From assembly GCF_025150565.1 (NCBI RefSeq), contig NZ_CP102283.1, positions 1,901,423 to 1,965,422 of the forward strand: DNA of 64,000 nucleotides, read 5' to 3'. Shown here one piece after another: positions 42,915 through 51,174 of the stretch. Numbering within the stretch: position 1 is the first letter of the stretch; each line of letters starts with the position of its first letter. Below the pieces are notes generated by a model. The model did no database searches. It saw nothing but the letters and a program-made list of their open reading frames with translations, and was not told the origin of the DNA. A program made the position numbers and the translations under genes. Source of the DNA: Granulicatella adiacens ATCC 49175 (GTDB lineage Bacteria; Bacillota; Bacilli; Lactobacillales; Aerococcaceae).

Positions 42915-42944
42915 TTAACAAACCGCGTCTTGATTGTGTATAAT
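42915..42944 (+). promoter_or_regulatory. yebC promoter
   Basis: TTAACA (42915-42920), 18-nt spacer, TATAAT (42939-42944). The transcript would start near 42951, which excludes the ATG at 42934 as start. Confidence 0.8.
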
Positions 42945-42987
42945 GGAAGAGTTAAGTCCAGATGAAAATCAGAAAGTGAGTGAAACA

Positions 42988-43707
42988 ATGGGACGTAAAT
43001 GGGCAAATATTGTCGAAAAGAAAACAAAATTAGATGCAAATAACAGTAAAATCTACGCTAAATTCGGGATTGAAATCTATGTAGCTGCAAAACAAGGGGA
43101 ACCAGATCCTCATTCAAACCAAAAATTAAAATTCGTTATTGACCGTGCGAAAACTTATAATGTACCACGTCATATCATCGAACGTGCGATTGAAAAAGCA
43201 AAAGGTGGCGGCGATGGCGACTACCAAGAACTCCGTTACGAAGGTTTCGGACCAAACGGCTCTATGATTATCGTAGATGCCCTAACAAATAACGTAAACC
43301 GTACAGCAGCTGACGTACGTGCCGCTTACAGCAAAAACGGCGGGAACATGGGTGCACCAGGTTCTGTAACTTACTTATTTGACCACACAGCTATCTTCGG
43401 TGTTGCCAATAAAGATGCTGACGAATTATTAGAACAATTAATGGAAGCAGACGTTGATGTTCGTGACGTTGTTCAAGAAGACGATCAAGCGATTGTTTAC
43501 GCTGAACCAAACGACTTCCATACAGTTCGTAAAGCGTTAGAAGATTTAGGAATTACAGAATTCACAGTGAGCGAAATCGAAATGATTCCTCAATCAGAAG
43601 TGACACTTGAAGGCGATGACTTACGTTTATTCGAACGCATGATTAACGCTCTAGAAGACAACGAAGACGTTCAAAAAGTGTACCACAACGTAAACTTAGA
43701 AGACTAA
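42988..43707 (+). CDS. YebC/PmpR-family (TACO1) protein
   Basis: 239 residues. [21 protein letters not shown] is the classic YebC opening, followed by [45 protein letters not shown] and [17 protein letters not shown]. Long annotated as a transcription regulator; YebC proteins are now linked to translation of difficult sequences such as proline runs. The frame opens at 42934 but the promoter position and family alignment set ATG 42988. Its terminator is split by an IS insertion. Confidence 0.92.
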   Translation: MGRKWANIVEKKTKLDANNSKIYAKFGIEIYVAAKQGEPDPHSNQKLKFVIDRAKTYNVPRHIIERAIEKAKGGGDGDYQELRYEGFGPNGSMIIVDALTNNVNRTAADVRAAYSKNGGNMGAPGSVTYLFDHTAIFGVANKDADELLEQLMEADVDVRDVVQEDDQAIVYAEPNDFHTVRKALEDLGITEFTVSEIEMIPQSEVTLEGDDLRLFERMINALEDNEDVQKVYHNVNLED

Positions 43708-43741
43708 TAGTAGAAAAAGCAAAATGTAACATTGATATGCT

Positions 43742-43790
43742 CCCTCTAAAGTAGACACTAAAAAAGTAAACTACTTTAGAGGGGGTATTT
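43742..43790 (+). terminator. Hairpin at the left end of the IS
   Basis: CCCTCTAAAGTAG (43742-43754) pairs perfectly with CTACTTTAGAGGG (43771-43783) and is followed by GGTATTTTTT. It acts as a terminator on the plus strand and could block read-through transcription from yebC into the transposase. Confidence 0.7.
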
Positions 43791-43796
43791 TTTAGA

Positions 43797-44522
43797 TTGG
43801 CTAAGAAACATACTGCAAAAGAATTAGAACGATTCATAGAATTGTATTTAGATGGTGTGCCTTTTCGTGAGTTGCGTAGTGAATATGGTTTAAGGATTTC
43901 ACCTGGAACATTTAATATGCATTTTTTGAACTATAAAGCATATGGAGCTTCTGCATTAGAAGATCGAGATGGGTTTAACACTTATACAAATGAATTTAAA
44001 GAAAAGGTGGTTAAAGAGTTTTTAGAATCGAAAACCTATTTAACGGCAATCACAAGAAAATATAAAATTCCTTCTATTACAACTGTACGAAATTGGATTA
44101 TTAAGTATACTAATGGTGAGGCCACGAAGGCCTACTATCCTAAGCCAGAGGTATACACTATGAAATATAGAAAAACATCGCACGAAGAAAGAATCCTTAT
44201 CGTCAAAGACTGTATTCGAAATCAATTAAACTATAAACAAACCGCACAGAAATATAACATCTCTTACAACTTGGTGTATCAATGGGTAAAAAAATATCAA
44301 AAATATGGCCCTGATGGATTAATAGACAGTCGAGGAAAACGAAAACCAGATAATATACAGACAGAAACTGAGCGTATTCGTGCAGAAATGGCTATATTAA
44401 AGGCACGAAACGAATATTTAGAAACAGAAAATGCCGCACTAAAAAAATTACAAGAAGTGGAAAGCGAGCTGATGTTTGCCAGACGAGATTTGAAGCGGAA
44501 TATCAAACGATTAAAAAATTAA
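43797..44522 (+). CDS. IS3-family transposase OrfA
   Basis: 241 residues, longer than most OrfA. Two helix-turn-helix segments (KKHTAKELERFIELYLDG, EFKEKVVKEFLESKTYLTAI and SHEERILIVKDCIRNQLNYKQTAQKY) and a C-terminal leucine-zipper-like coiled coil (AEMAILKARNEYLETENAALKKLQ). It binds the IS ends. TTG start at 43797. The stretch TTAAAAAATTAAG at its end is a likely slippery site for -1 frameshifting that would make the OrfAB transposase. Confidence 0.88.
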   Translation: MAKKHTAKELERFIELYLDGVPFRELRSEYGLRISPGTFNMHFLNYKAYGASALEDRDGFNTYTNEFKEKVVKEFLESKTYLTAITRKYKIPSITTVRNWIIKYTNGEATKAYYPKPEVYTMKYRKTSHEERILIVKDCIRNQLNYKQTAQKYNISYNLVYQWVKKYQKYGPDGLIDSRGKRKPDNIQTETERIRAEMAILKARNEYLETENAALKKLQEVESELMFARRDLKRNIKRLKN

Positions 44523-44557
44523 GTAAAAGAGGATTTCATATTACTCAATTATGTAAA

Positions 44558-45334
44558 GTGTTAAAAGTCAGTAGAGCTGGCTATTATAAATGGTTAAATC
44601 GTGTCCCTTCGGAATCTGAAAAACGACTATGTCGTTTAATGGAATTAATACACGAAGTATATGAATCTGTTCAAGGTATATATGGATATCGTCGTATCAC
44701 AATCTATTTAAACTATTATAGAAATGCAAAAGTGAATCATAAATGTATTCAGCGTCTTATGAAACTAATGGGATTAAAGGCAATTATACGAAAAAAACGT
44801 TATCGTTATAAATCCAACTCTGAAGAATACACCGCAGCTAATATTTTAAATAGAGAATTTAAGAAAGAATACGAGCCAATGGCTCTACTATTAACGGATA
44901 TTACTGAATTAAAGTATGGAAAGGGAGAAAAAGCTTATTTAAGTGCAGTTTTAGACTATGGCACAAAGAAAATAGTTGCATATCAAATATCTAAACAAAA
45001 TAATAATCAAATCGTTAAAGACACTTTTGATCAAATAAAGAGAAAGATAATCCCAACAAAAACAATGATTCATAGTGATCGAGGATTTCAATACACTTCT
45101 CATTTCTTTAAGCACTTTATAGAAAAAGGTCAGATAACACACAGCATGTCCCGTCCTGGCAGATGTATCGATAACGGCCCAATTGAATCGTTCTGGGGAA
45201 CATTAAAGGAAGAAGTATATCGTTTATATCATTTCAAAAACTATGAATCTCTTTTCAAGAAAGTTGAAGAGTATATCCACTTCTATAATGAGAAAAGAAT
45301 TACTTTATCAATGGGTTTAAAAATCCCTGCATAA
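44558..45334 (+). CDS. IS3-family transposase OrfB (catalytic part)
   Basis: 258 residues from the first ATG, but the -1 frame is open further upstream (reading through YQTIKKLSKRGFHITQLC), so the functional product is the OrfAB fusion. HTH_21 region (SRAGYYKWLNRVPSESEK), and the integrase core with DDE residues: Asp in LLTDITELKYG, Asp in HSDRGFQYTS and Glu in GPIESFWGTLKEE. Catalyses cut and joining of IS ends. All three catalytic residues are present. Confidence 0.92.
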   Translation: MLKVSRAGYYKWLNRVPSESEKRLCRLMELIHEVYESVQGIYGYRRITIYLNYYRNAKVNHKCIQRLMKLMGLKAIIRKKRYRYKSNSEEYTAANILNREFKKEYEPMALLLTDITELKYGKGEKAYLSAVLDYGTKKIVAYQISKQNNNQIVKDTFDQIKRKIIPTKTMIHSDRGFQYTSHFFKHFIEKGQITHSMSRPGRCIDNGPIESFWGTLKEEVYRLYHFKNYESLFKKVEEYIHFYNEKRITLSMGLKIPA

Positions 45335-45342
45335 ACAAAAAG

Positions 45343-45364
45343 ACGAGTTCTTATGAACTCGTCA
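45343..45364 (+). terminator. Hairpin after the transposase genes
   Basis: GACGAGTTC-TTAT-GAACTCGTC, perfect 9-bp stem, with only a weak AT-rich tail. Confidence 0.5.
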
Positions 45365-45557
45365 TACAATTTAATTATTTTCCTGTCTACTTGACAGGGT
45401 GCACTTCACATATAAGTTACATTTTGCTTTTTTCTTTTTCTTTCAATTTGAGAACCTACTCCCATCAGCTTCTTATCTCGTGGGACTCCTCACTCAGGAA
45501 GCTCCCCATTAACTTTTCAGCAAAAAGGACAAAACAGGACACGTAAAGCTCCATGGA

Positions 45558-45710
45558 TTCTATAGTAGGAACAATAGCGTGTGCATTCAATGTGAATTAC
45601 TGCCGCTGGGAAATTCATTTTCTAGCGGCAGTTTGAAGCTCGGTAGCCAAGAGACGATAGGCTCTTGGCGGTATCCTTATAATGATGACTATTGAAACAT
45701 CCAAAGATGT
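45558..45710 (-). repeat. Structured intergenic element, copy D
   Basis: Read on the minus strand it has the same order as copy A: outer pairing ATAGT/ACTAT and GGAT/ATCC, hairpin 1 CCAAGAG...CTCTTGG (45647-45668, loop CCTATCGT), hairpin 2 ACTGCCGCT...AGCGGCAGT (45599-45632) and then AATTCACATTGAATGC. Loop TAGAAAATGAATTTC of hairpin 2 matches copy A. It lies 150 nt from the IS; no gene lies in 45409-45736. Confidence 0.75.
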
Positions 45711-45736
45711 TCAAAGTAGGTTTTGCCCTATTTAAA

Positions 45737-46843
45737 TTATTTATTTTGCACATACTGCTCAAGGCGGTAGCTTCCTGCAGTGAGAAGCACCATCGCCATT
45801 CCAAGAAGCACCCATACGGATGGGAACATGGATTGAAAATCAATCGCCTTTACGATCCAATACATCGGACTGCAATAAGCAAGCACATTTAACCACAGTA
45901 AATTCGTTACAGCCCCCGTAGCCACTGGCATTCCCATTGCACTCATGATAATTACAATCAGCACTCCAATTGCCGTCGCAAGTTGCGGATTTTTAAACAA
46001 TCGGAATAAGAATAAATTCAAACTCAAGCTGAACATCGTTGTTGCTAGTAACATTCCTAAGAACAGACCCCAGTTTAAGTGTGGAACCATCCCTATCAAT
46101 GTGAAGAAGAGCATCAATAGCGTATTCGCACCAAACATAAAGACAAAATAAGAAAGAATAAAGGATAAGACAATCTCCAAATTCGAACTAGGTGAAACGA
46201 CTGAACGTTTTAACACTAGTGATTTCTTAAATTGAATCCAGTCAGACGAAATCGTTGAGGCGTTAAAAATAACGTATAACAAAATCATCATCACAGCCAT
46301 ACCCGAAGCAATCGGATTCGGAGCCGCGCTTTCCTCAATGACCATCTCTTGTGAAATGCTAGGAAGTGATTCTCCTGGCTTGAGAACGCCTGCTTCTTGT
46401 AATTTCGCATCGAGCATTACTTTTTTAAGAGTTTGCATTAACTGTTCATCTAATAGAAAATCACGAGTTCCTCTTTGTGTATTCCACACTAAAATTGTTG
46501 GAACTTTTCCAGATTTTGCGTTTTGTAAATAATGAGCAGGTACCTGGTAAATAACGGTCATCTCACCCTTTTTTAGGGCTGCTTTAGCAGATTCTAAATC
46601 TGAAAAGACATGTTCCTCATTGATATAAGGCGCAATCAATGAACGATACTCTTCATTTCCTTCCTCGAAAACAAAAGCCACAGTGGAAGCCACAGGAAGA
46701 GTAGAATCACTATTTGTATTCGTATTTTGGACAAAAAGCATCAGTCCTGACATAAGAGAAGGCATTCCAATCGTCATAAAAAGAAATGTAGGATTTTTCA
46801 ACATACGCTTCAGGTGAAAAAGAATCATTCGAACGAATTTCAT
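45737..46843 (-). CDS. ABC-2 type transporter permease 2
   Basis: 368 residues. N-terminal membrane helix (FLFMTIGMPSLMSGLMLFV), a large outside domain (~45-185), then five helices (MAVMMILLYVIFNASTIS onwards), the ABC-2/YhaP-like plan. The frame opens at 46897; AAAGGAGG 7 nt before ATG 46843 and the 4-bp overlap with the upstream gene fix the start. It forms the membrane channel with the other permease and the ATPase at 48 kb. Substrate unknown. Confidence 0.85.
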   Translation of the reverse strand: MKFVRMILFHLKRMLKNPTFLFMTIGMPSLMSGLMLFVQNTNTNSDSTLPVASTVAFVFEEGNEEYRSLIAPYINEEHVFSDLESAKAALKKGEMTVIYQVPAHYLQNAKSGKVPTILVWNTQRGTRDFLLDEQLMQTLKKVMLDAKLQEAGVLKPGESLPSISQEMVIEESAAPNPIASGMAVMMILLYVIFNASTISSDWIQFKKSLVLKRSVVSPSSNLEIVLSFILSYFVFMFGANTLLMLFFTLIGMVPHLNWGLFLGMLLATTMFSLSLNLFLFRLFKNPQLATAIGVLIVIIMSAMGMPVATGAVTNLLWLNVLAYCSPMYWIVKAIDFQSMFPSVWVLLGMAMVLLTAGSYRLEQYVQNK

Positions 46844-47994
46844 TGTTGTGCCTCCTTTCTCTTGATTCTTAAGACAAAGACAAATGACAAAATACAAAGA
46901 ATTAGAGTAGCACTTGGGATCATGTCCCCTACAGAAGCCCCGTTCATTAAGTCTACAAATGGCGTATAGATGAATCGTTGGACTAAATTACCAGATAAGA
47001 ATCCAAACACTGGACTAATCTTATCTAATGGAAGAATCCCTGAACTAAAAATCAAGAGCATGTTGACCAGTGTTGAAATCATTTGATGATTCTTCTCTGT
47101 AATCAGCGTTCCTACAATCGTTGCGACAACTCCCGTAAACAGACTATAAAATAGCGCAAATAAAAGAAGTCCCATCCAATTATTCCCAAACGTTGTTGCA
47201 TCCACTAATTTCCAAGCAAGAATATATAGTAGAATCAAGAACGTATTAAAGATGACATGAGTTGCTAAGTCTAAGCGCTCTTTCTCGCTAACGGAATATG
47301 GCAAGATTTCCATCCGTTTTCGATAGCCTCCTAGTTCTTTTTGAACCTTTGAACGCCATAAAGCTTCCATTAGCATGATTAACAGTAAACTGATACCGGT
47401 AATTGAAAAATGTTGAGCACTGGTTAATTGCGCCTCTGCTTCAACTTGTTCCATTTGAAAGGCTTGACTAGCAATCTCTTGTTGCAAGCTGGCAAGTAAT
47501 GTAGCGACTTGTTCCTTGGAGATGGTCGCTGCTGGAGTCGCCTCGATTTTTCTAGCGACTTGATTCACTTCTAGCAATTGCGTGGTGATTGTTGCAAACA
47601 ACTCTTTATAGACTGCAAAAACAATATTCGAAGAGCGCCCTAATCGACGAATGACAATCGGACTGTCCTGACTGCCTGATTGAATCGCTTTGGTAAACCC
47701 TTCTGGAATACTAGCGCTGAATTTCGCCTCTTCTGGATTACTCGTTAATAAAATTTGCTTTTCTTCAGATAACTGTTGAAAGAGTTGAACAATTTGAGCG
47801 CCATACTCTCCCTGATCATTGTTTTCAATATAAAGCGGTACATCCACACTCAATTTTGGTTGCGCATAGATTCCTCTCATCGAAAACGCTAAAAACAACG
47901 TTAAGAAAAAAGGCGTTAAAATAATCATCAGAAGGCCTTGAAATTGTTTGAAAGAAGCTATTACTTCGGTCTTAATATAGCGAATGTATCTCAT
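46840..47994 (-). CDS. ABC-2 type transporter permease 1
   Basis: 384 residues, same plan as its neighbour: a first helix (GLLMIILTPFFLTLFLAFSM), a soluble outer domain with helical Gln-rich part (~50-200) and five C-terminal helices. GGAGG lies 5 nt before ATG 47994. Together with the ATPase it fits NatAB/YhgE-like exporters that answer to membrane or antimicrobial stress; the neighbouring two-component system supports this, but the substrate is not evident. Confidence 0.85.
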   Translation of the reverse strand: MRYIRYIKTEVIASFKQFQGLLMIILTPFFLTLFLAFSMRGIYAQPKLSVDVPLYIENNDQGEYGAQIVQLFQQLSEEKQILLTSNPEEAKFSASIPEGFTKAIQSGSQDSPIVIRRLGRSSNIVFAVYKELFATITTQLLEVNQVARKIEATPAATISKEQVATLLASLQQEIASQAFQMEQVEAEAQLTSAQHFSITGISLLLIMLMEALWRSKVQKELGGYRKRMEILPYSVSEKERLDLATHVIFNTFLILLYILAWKLVDATTFGNNWMGLLLFALFYSLFTGVVATIVGTLITEKNHQMISTLVNMLLIFSSGILPLDKISPVFGFLSGNLVQRFIYTPFVDLMNGASVGDMIPSATLILCILSFVFVLRIKRKEAQQ

Positions 47995-48004
47995 AATGCC
48001 CTCC

Positions 48005-48937
48005 TTAATCTCGAAGTGTCTTCCCTGTTAATTGCAAGAATGCTTCCTCTAATGTCGTTTCTTTGATACTTAGCGACTTGATTACGAGTTGTTCTTGTTC
48101 CACAAAACCAATCAATTTCATCATGGAGAAAATCGTTTGGTCCACCGTAAGCTCGAGGGTTTCCTCTTTCAACAGGACATGTTGAACGCCATTCTCACTG
48201 GCTTTTAAAGCTTCTTCAAAACCATTTGGAATGCGGTCTAAGGTCAGTACCACTGTTTGCGTATGTCCGACTAACTTTTTCACTTCTTCTTTTGTTCCGT
48301 AAGCCACTTCTTCTCCAAGATCTAAAATAAAGACACGATCACAAAGGGCTTCAATTTCTTCCATATAATGCGAAGTATATAAAATCGTTGTGCCTTGCGC
48401 GGCCAACTCTTGGATGTAATCAAAAATATATTGACGTGACTGCGCATCGACTCCAACAGTTGGTTCATCCAAAATAAGAATCGAAGGATTATGTAACATC
48501 GCTACCGCAATATTCAATCTGCGTTTCATCCCACCAGAATAGTTTTTCACTTTTTCTTTTCTCTTATCCGTCAATCCTGCAACTTCTAGTAACTTTTCAA
48601 TTTGTGCTTTTAACTCAGCACCATATAATCCATAAAGACCGCCAAAGTATTCCAGATTATCTACCGCATTCAATTCTTCTAGCAAAGCAATATCTTGAGG
48701 TACGAGTCCTAAATGTTTTCGGATTTCTACTTTATCCGTTTTAATCGACTTTCCATTAATCAAAATATCCCCGCTATCCATTGGTTGGATGCCTGTTAAA
48801 ATATCAATTAAGGTACTTTTACCTGCGCCATTAGGTCCTAATAGACCGAACAGCTCTCCCTTCATAATTTCAAAGGAAACATTTTGCAACACTTTATGGC
48901 GTCCATAAGACTTTGTAACATCTTTAATCTCAATCAT
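48005..48937 (-). CDS. ABC transporter ATP-binding protein (DrrA/CcmA-type)
   Basis: 310 residues. Walker A LGPNGAGKSTLIDILTG (~36), Q loop LGLVPQDIALL, signature YSGGMKRRLNIAVAML, Walker B ILILDEPTVGVDAQ and switch His TSHYMEE. The last ~80 residues are the typical extension of ABC-2 exporter ATPases. GAGGTG precedes ATG 48937. It comes first in the operon with two permeases, and is preceded by a mini-ORF. Confidence 0.95.
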   Translation of the reverse strand: MIEIKDVTKSYGRHKVLQNVSFEIMKGELFGLLGPNGAGKSTLIDILTGIQPMDSGDILINGKSIKTDKVEIRKHLGLVPQDIALLEELNAVDNLEYFGGLYGLYGAELKAQIEKLLEVAGLTDKRKEKVKNYSGGMKRRLNIAVAMLHNPSILILDEPTVGVDAQSRQYIFDYIQELAAQGTTILYTSHYMEEIEALCDRVFILDLGEEVAYGTKEEVKKLVGHTQTVVLTLDRIPNGFEEALKASENGVQHVLLKEETLELTVDQTIFSMMKLIGFVEQEQLVIKSLSIKETTLEEAFLQLTGKTLRD

Positions 48938-48949
48938 GTTTACACCTCT

Positions 48950-49060
48950 TTAAAAAATAAATAGAAATGACATACTTAATAACATACAAAATAGAAAACA
49001 ACTGGCAACGACAATCTTTTCTTCTCGTAAATCTTTCTCTGTTCTTCTTTCTTCTCTCAT
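48950..49060 (-). CDS. Small single-span membrane peptide, 36 residues
   Basis: Starts MREERRTEKDLREEKIVVAS, highly charged, then one hydrophobic helix (CFLFCMLLSMSFLFIF) to the end. AAAGGAG lies 10 nt before ATG 49060, and the stop lies 12 nt before the ABC ATPase gene. This suggests a real small protein co-expressed with the exporter. Unknown family; possibly an accessory or regulatory subunit. The evidence is its ribosome binding site, its operon position and its clean topology. Confidence 0.5.
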   Translation of the reverse strand: MREERRTEKDLREEKIVVASCFLFCMLLSMSFLFIF

Positions 49061-49091
49061 CAATCGTAAACTCCTTTGTTACTGTACCACT

Positions 49092-49155
49092 ATCATAGCA
49101 AGCTTCTCTTATAACTAGTAGTTTCCAACGTCACCAACTAACATGACCAAAGTCA
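49092..49155 (-). promoter_or_regulatory. Candidate promoter and response-regulator site of the ABC operon
   Basis: Minus strand -10 TATGAT (49092-49097). About 50 nt upstream is TGAC-CAAA-GTCA (49144-49155), a perfect dyad of the size bound by NarL/LuxR-type regulators, next to GTGACGTTGG. The cognate regulator is probably encoded at 49362-50012. Confidence 0.4.
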
Positions 49156-49224
49156 CTTTTATGAATGGGTTTCTGGTGAGTAGAAGAATATTCTCTAATA
49201 GAAGAACCTCTAGTATAAAAAAAC

Positions 49225-49335
49225 TATCGCCAGGACTCTCTAGCTTCCAAGTAGCCACAATAGTATGAGGACCCGATTTTTCTTCATCCCAATCGGTAGA
49301 GAGTCTTTAAACTCCACACACACTATTGTCGCTAC
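49225..49335 (-). other. Long inverted-repeat structure downstream of the response regulator
   Basis: On the minus strand GTAGC-ACAATAGT pairs with ACTATTGT-GCTAC, and inside ACCGATT pairs with AATCGGGT. An overlapping alternative pairs GACTCTCT with AGAGAGTC, followed by GATAGTTTTTTT. It may end the two-component operon; the outer stem resembles the repeat family A-D. Confidence 0.5.
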
Positions 49336-49361
49336 AAAAAACTAACCATCCGAGCAATAGT

Positions 49362-50012
49362 TTATTGTTTTAATTTATTCTCGTAAGCAAAAATGACTAA
49401 TTGCGTTCTATCGCGTAGTTCTAACTTAGAAAGAATCGTACTAATATTATTTTTTACTGTCCCTTCTGAAAGAAAGAGCGTTTGGGCAATTTCCTTATTG
49501 CTGAGGCCTTTTGCCACCTGTGCAATCAGTTCCACCTCTCTGGTTGTTAAGCCCCATTTTTCGGCATCGAAACTTTCCTCTTTCTCTACAGAGGTGTTTG
49601 TTAAGAGTGCTTCAGAAATCACCGTATCCATCACGACTTTTCCAGAAAGGGCTACTTTAATACCGTCAAGAATGGCATCTGGACTACTATCTTTTAACAA
49701 ATATCCAGAAGCCCCATTTTGAACAGCTTCGACAATATATTCAGTATCTTGGAAAGTCGTCACAATTAACACTTTCACTTCTGGAAAGGCTTCTTTAATC
49801 AGCTTTGTACCTTCGATTCCGTTACTTTCAGGCATTCGAATATCCATCAACACGACATCTGGCCGGTGAATGGTACAAGCTTCAAAAGCTGCTCTCCCGT
49901 TTTCTGCAAGGGCTAGCACTTCTACATTCCCACTGGCTTCGAGCATGATTTTTAATCCTGTCCGAATCAGCATCTCATCATCTGCAATAATTAATCGAAT
50001 TGGTTTCGTCAT
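49362..50012 (-). CDS. NarL/LuxR-family response regulator
   Basis: 216 residues. Receiver domain with acidic pocket (IIADDEML), phospho-Asp in VVLMDIRMPES, Thr and Lys in IVTTF and YLLKDSS; then a LuxR-type HTH (WGLTTREVELIAQVAKGLSNKEIAQTLFLSEGTVKNNISTILSKL, residues ~150-205). LiaR/DesR-like. GAGGAAAC precedes ATG 50012. Follows the kinase by 14 nt. It probably controls the ABC operon immediately downstream through the dyad at 49144-49155. Confidence 0.93.
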   Translation of the reverse strand: MTKPIRLIIADDEMLIRTGLKIMLEASGNVEVLALAENGRAAFEACTIHRPDVVLMDIRMPESNGIEGTKLIKEAFPEVKVLIVTTFQDTEYIVEAVQNGASGYLLKDSSPDAILDGIKVALSGKVVMDTVISEALLTNTSVEKEESFDAEKWGLTTREVELIAQVAKGLSNKEIAQTLFLSEGTVKNNISTILSKLELRDRTQLVIFAYENKLKQ

Positions 50013-50026
50013 TAGTTTCCTCGTTT

Positions 50027-51157
50027 CTACCCCTGATTCGGGTTTGGAATAATAAATTGAATGGTCACTCCTTGGTTGGAAGGGTTCATCTCTACAACTC
50101 CGCCCTCACGTCGAAGTCTCTCTTGTAGGGATTTTAATCCACCCTTTGGAACAAGCTCTTCGCTAGTTGCGCCTTGTCCATTGTCCTTAATCGTGACCAC
50201 TAATTGCGCTTGATTATACATCAAAAGTACGGTGATTTTTGTTGCGTTTCCGTGTCTCATAGCATTCGTAATCGCTTCTTGGACTCCACGAAAAACACTC
50301 AGTTCCGCTTCACTGTTAAGTGCAAATGTAGGATCATTTTTTCTGAACTGTATTTCAAGCCCTGAATTCACTTGAACTTCATGGAAGAATTCTTCCAGTG
50401 CAATATCCAATTGCTTCCTATCCATTTGCTCCGGTTTCAAATCATGGACAATTTTACGAACCTCTTGTAGTCCTTGCGTCGCAAATTCGCGTAATCCTTC
50501 ACTCATTTCTTGAATCGGAGAATTTTCCATCTTCGCTAATTGACTAATCGCACCTAGTTGAATAATGATGGTCGATAAACTATGTCCGACAGAGTCATGA
50601 ATTTCCCGCGAAATCCGATTACGCTCTTGTAGTGTGAAGATTTCCTTCATTGTCCCCATTTTATATTGTGCTTGTTGTAAATCGTACCGTTGCTCACTTA
50701 GTTTTTGATACACTTCATCTAATTCCTCTTGCAGTGCTCTTCGCTCTTCTAAAATATGATTTCCATACAAGAAGAAAAGAATAAAGAAGACGGTCATAAT
50801 CGCTTTAAGCGTATCGAACTGCTGCATGGCTGGGATGATAATGATTAGCCCCAGAAGCACCTGCATCACTACCGCGTTCTTAAAAGAGAAGCGTAGGCTA
50901 ATTTCAAAGCAGAGGAGTAGGATGAGTCCCGAAAAAACTGTTTGGAAATAAAAACAAAGAAGTGCCACTGCAATTCCTTCTACTAAAATATACCATTGAT
51001 ATTTTAACCAATAATAACCAATCTGAACGACCGCGATAAAGGCCGTAAAGAACACGATTTGATGAGCACTCATCCCTGGCAATTGACTCCATTCAAACAA
51101 AGAGAAAAGGATGAAACCATACCGAATAATGAATCGTACCCATTGATCGATTTTCAT
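50027..51157 (-). CDS. Sensor histidine kinase, HisKA_3 (LiaS/DesK-like)
   Basis: 376 residues. Five or six membrane helices in the first ~140 residues with almost no outer loop, then a coiled coil, the dimerisation helix with phospho-His (ERNRISREIHDSVGHSLSTI), and an HATPase domain (VQEAITNAMRHGNATK, IKDNGQGATSEEL). Intramembrane-sensing kinases of this plan detect membrane stress or cell-envelope drugs. AGGAGG before ATG 51157. It forms an operon with the response regulator and the CPBP protease just upstream. Confidence 0.92.
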   Translation of the reverse strand: MKIDQWVRFIIRYGFILFSLFEWSQLPGMSAHQIVFFTAFIAVVQIGYYWLKYQWYILVEGIAVALLCFYFQTVFSGLILLLCFEISLRFSFKNAVVMQVLLGLIIIIPAMQQFDTLKAIMTVFFILFFLYGNHILEERRALQEELDEVYQKLSEQRYDLQQAQYKMGTMKEIFTLQERNRISREIHDSVGHSLSTIIIQLGAISQLAKMENSPIQEMSEGLREFATQGLQEVRKIVHDLKPEQMDRKQLDIALEEFFHEVQVNSGLEIQFRKNDPTFALNSEAELSVFRGVQEAITNAMRHGNATKITVLLMYNQAQLVVTIKDNGQGATSEELVPKGGLKSLQERLRREGGVVEMNPSNQGVTIQFIIPNPNQG

Positions 51158-51174
51158 GATTTCATCCTCCTAAA

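Larger units (their letters stand above)
43733..45408 (+). mobile_element. IS3-family insertion sequence (IS150-like group)
   Basis: 1676 bp. Left end TGATATGCTCCCTCTAAAGT and right end (complement) TGAAGTGCACCCTGTCAAGT share imperfect terminal inverted repeats ending in AAGTAGACA. The target duplication is CAT (43730-43732 and 45409-45411). Contains orfA and orfB in the -1 frame with a DDE transposase. It looks intact. Confidence 0.92.
43714..45438 (+). terminator. yebC terminator interrupted by an IS element
   Basis: The left arm AAAAAGCAAAATGTAAC (~43714-43730) and right arm GTTACATTTTGCTTTTTT (~45415-45432) are perfectly complementary. Removing 43733-45408 and one copy of the CAT duplication restores a 17-bp stem with loop ATATAA and a T tract. 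Confidence 0.85.
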
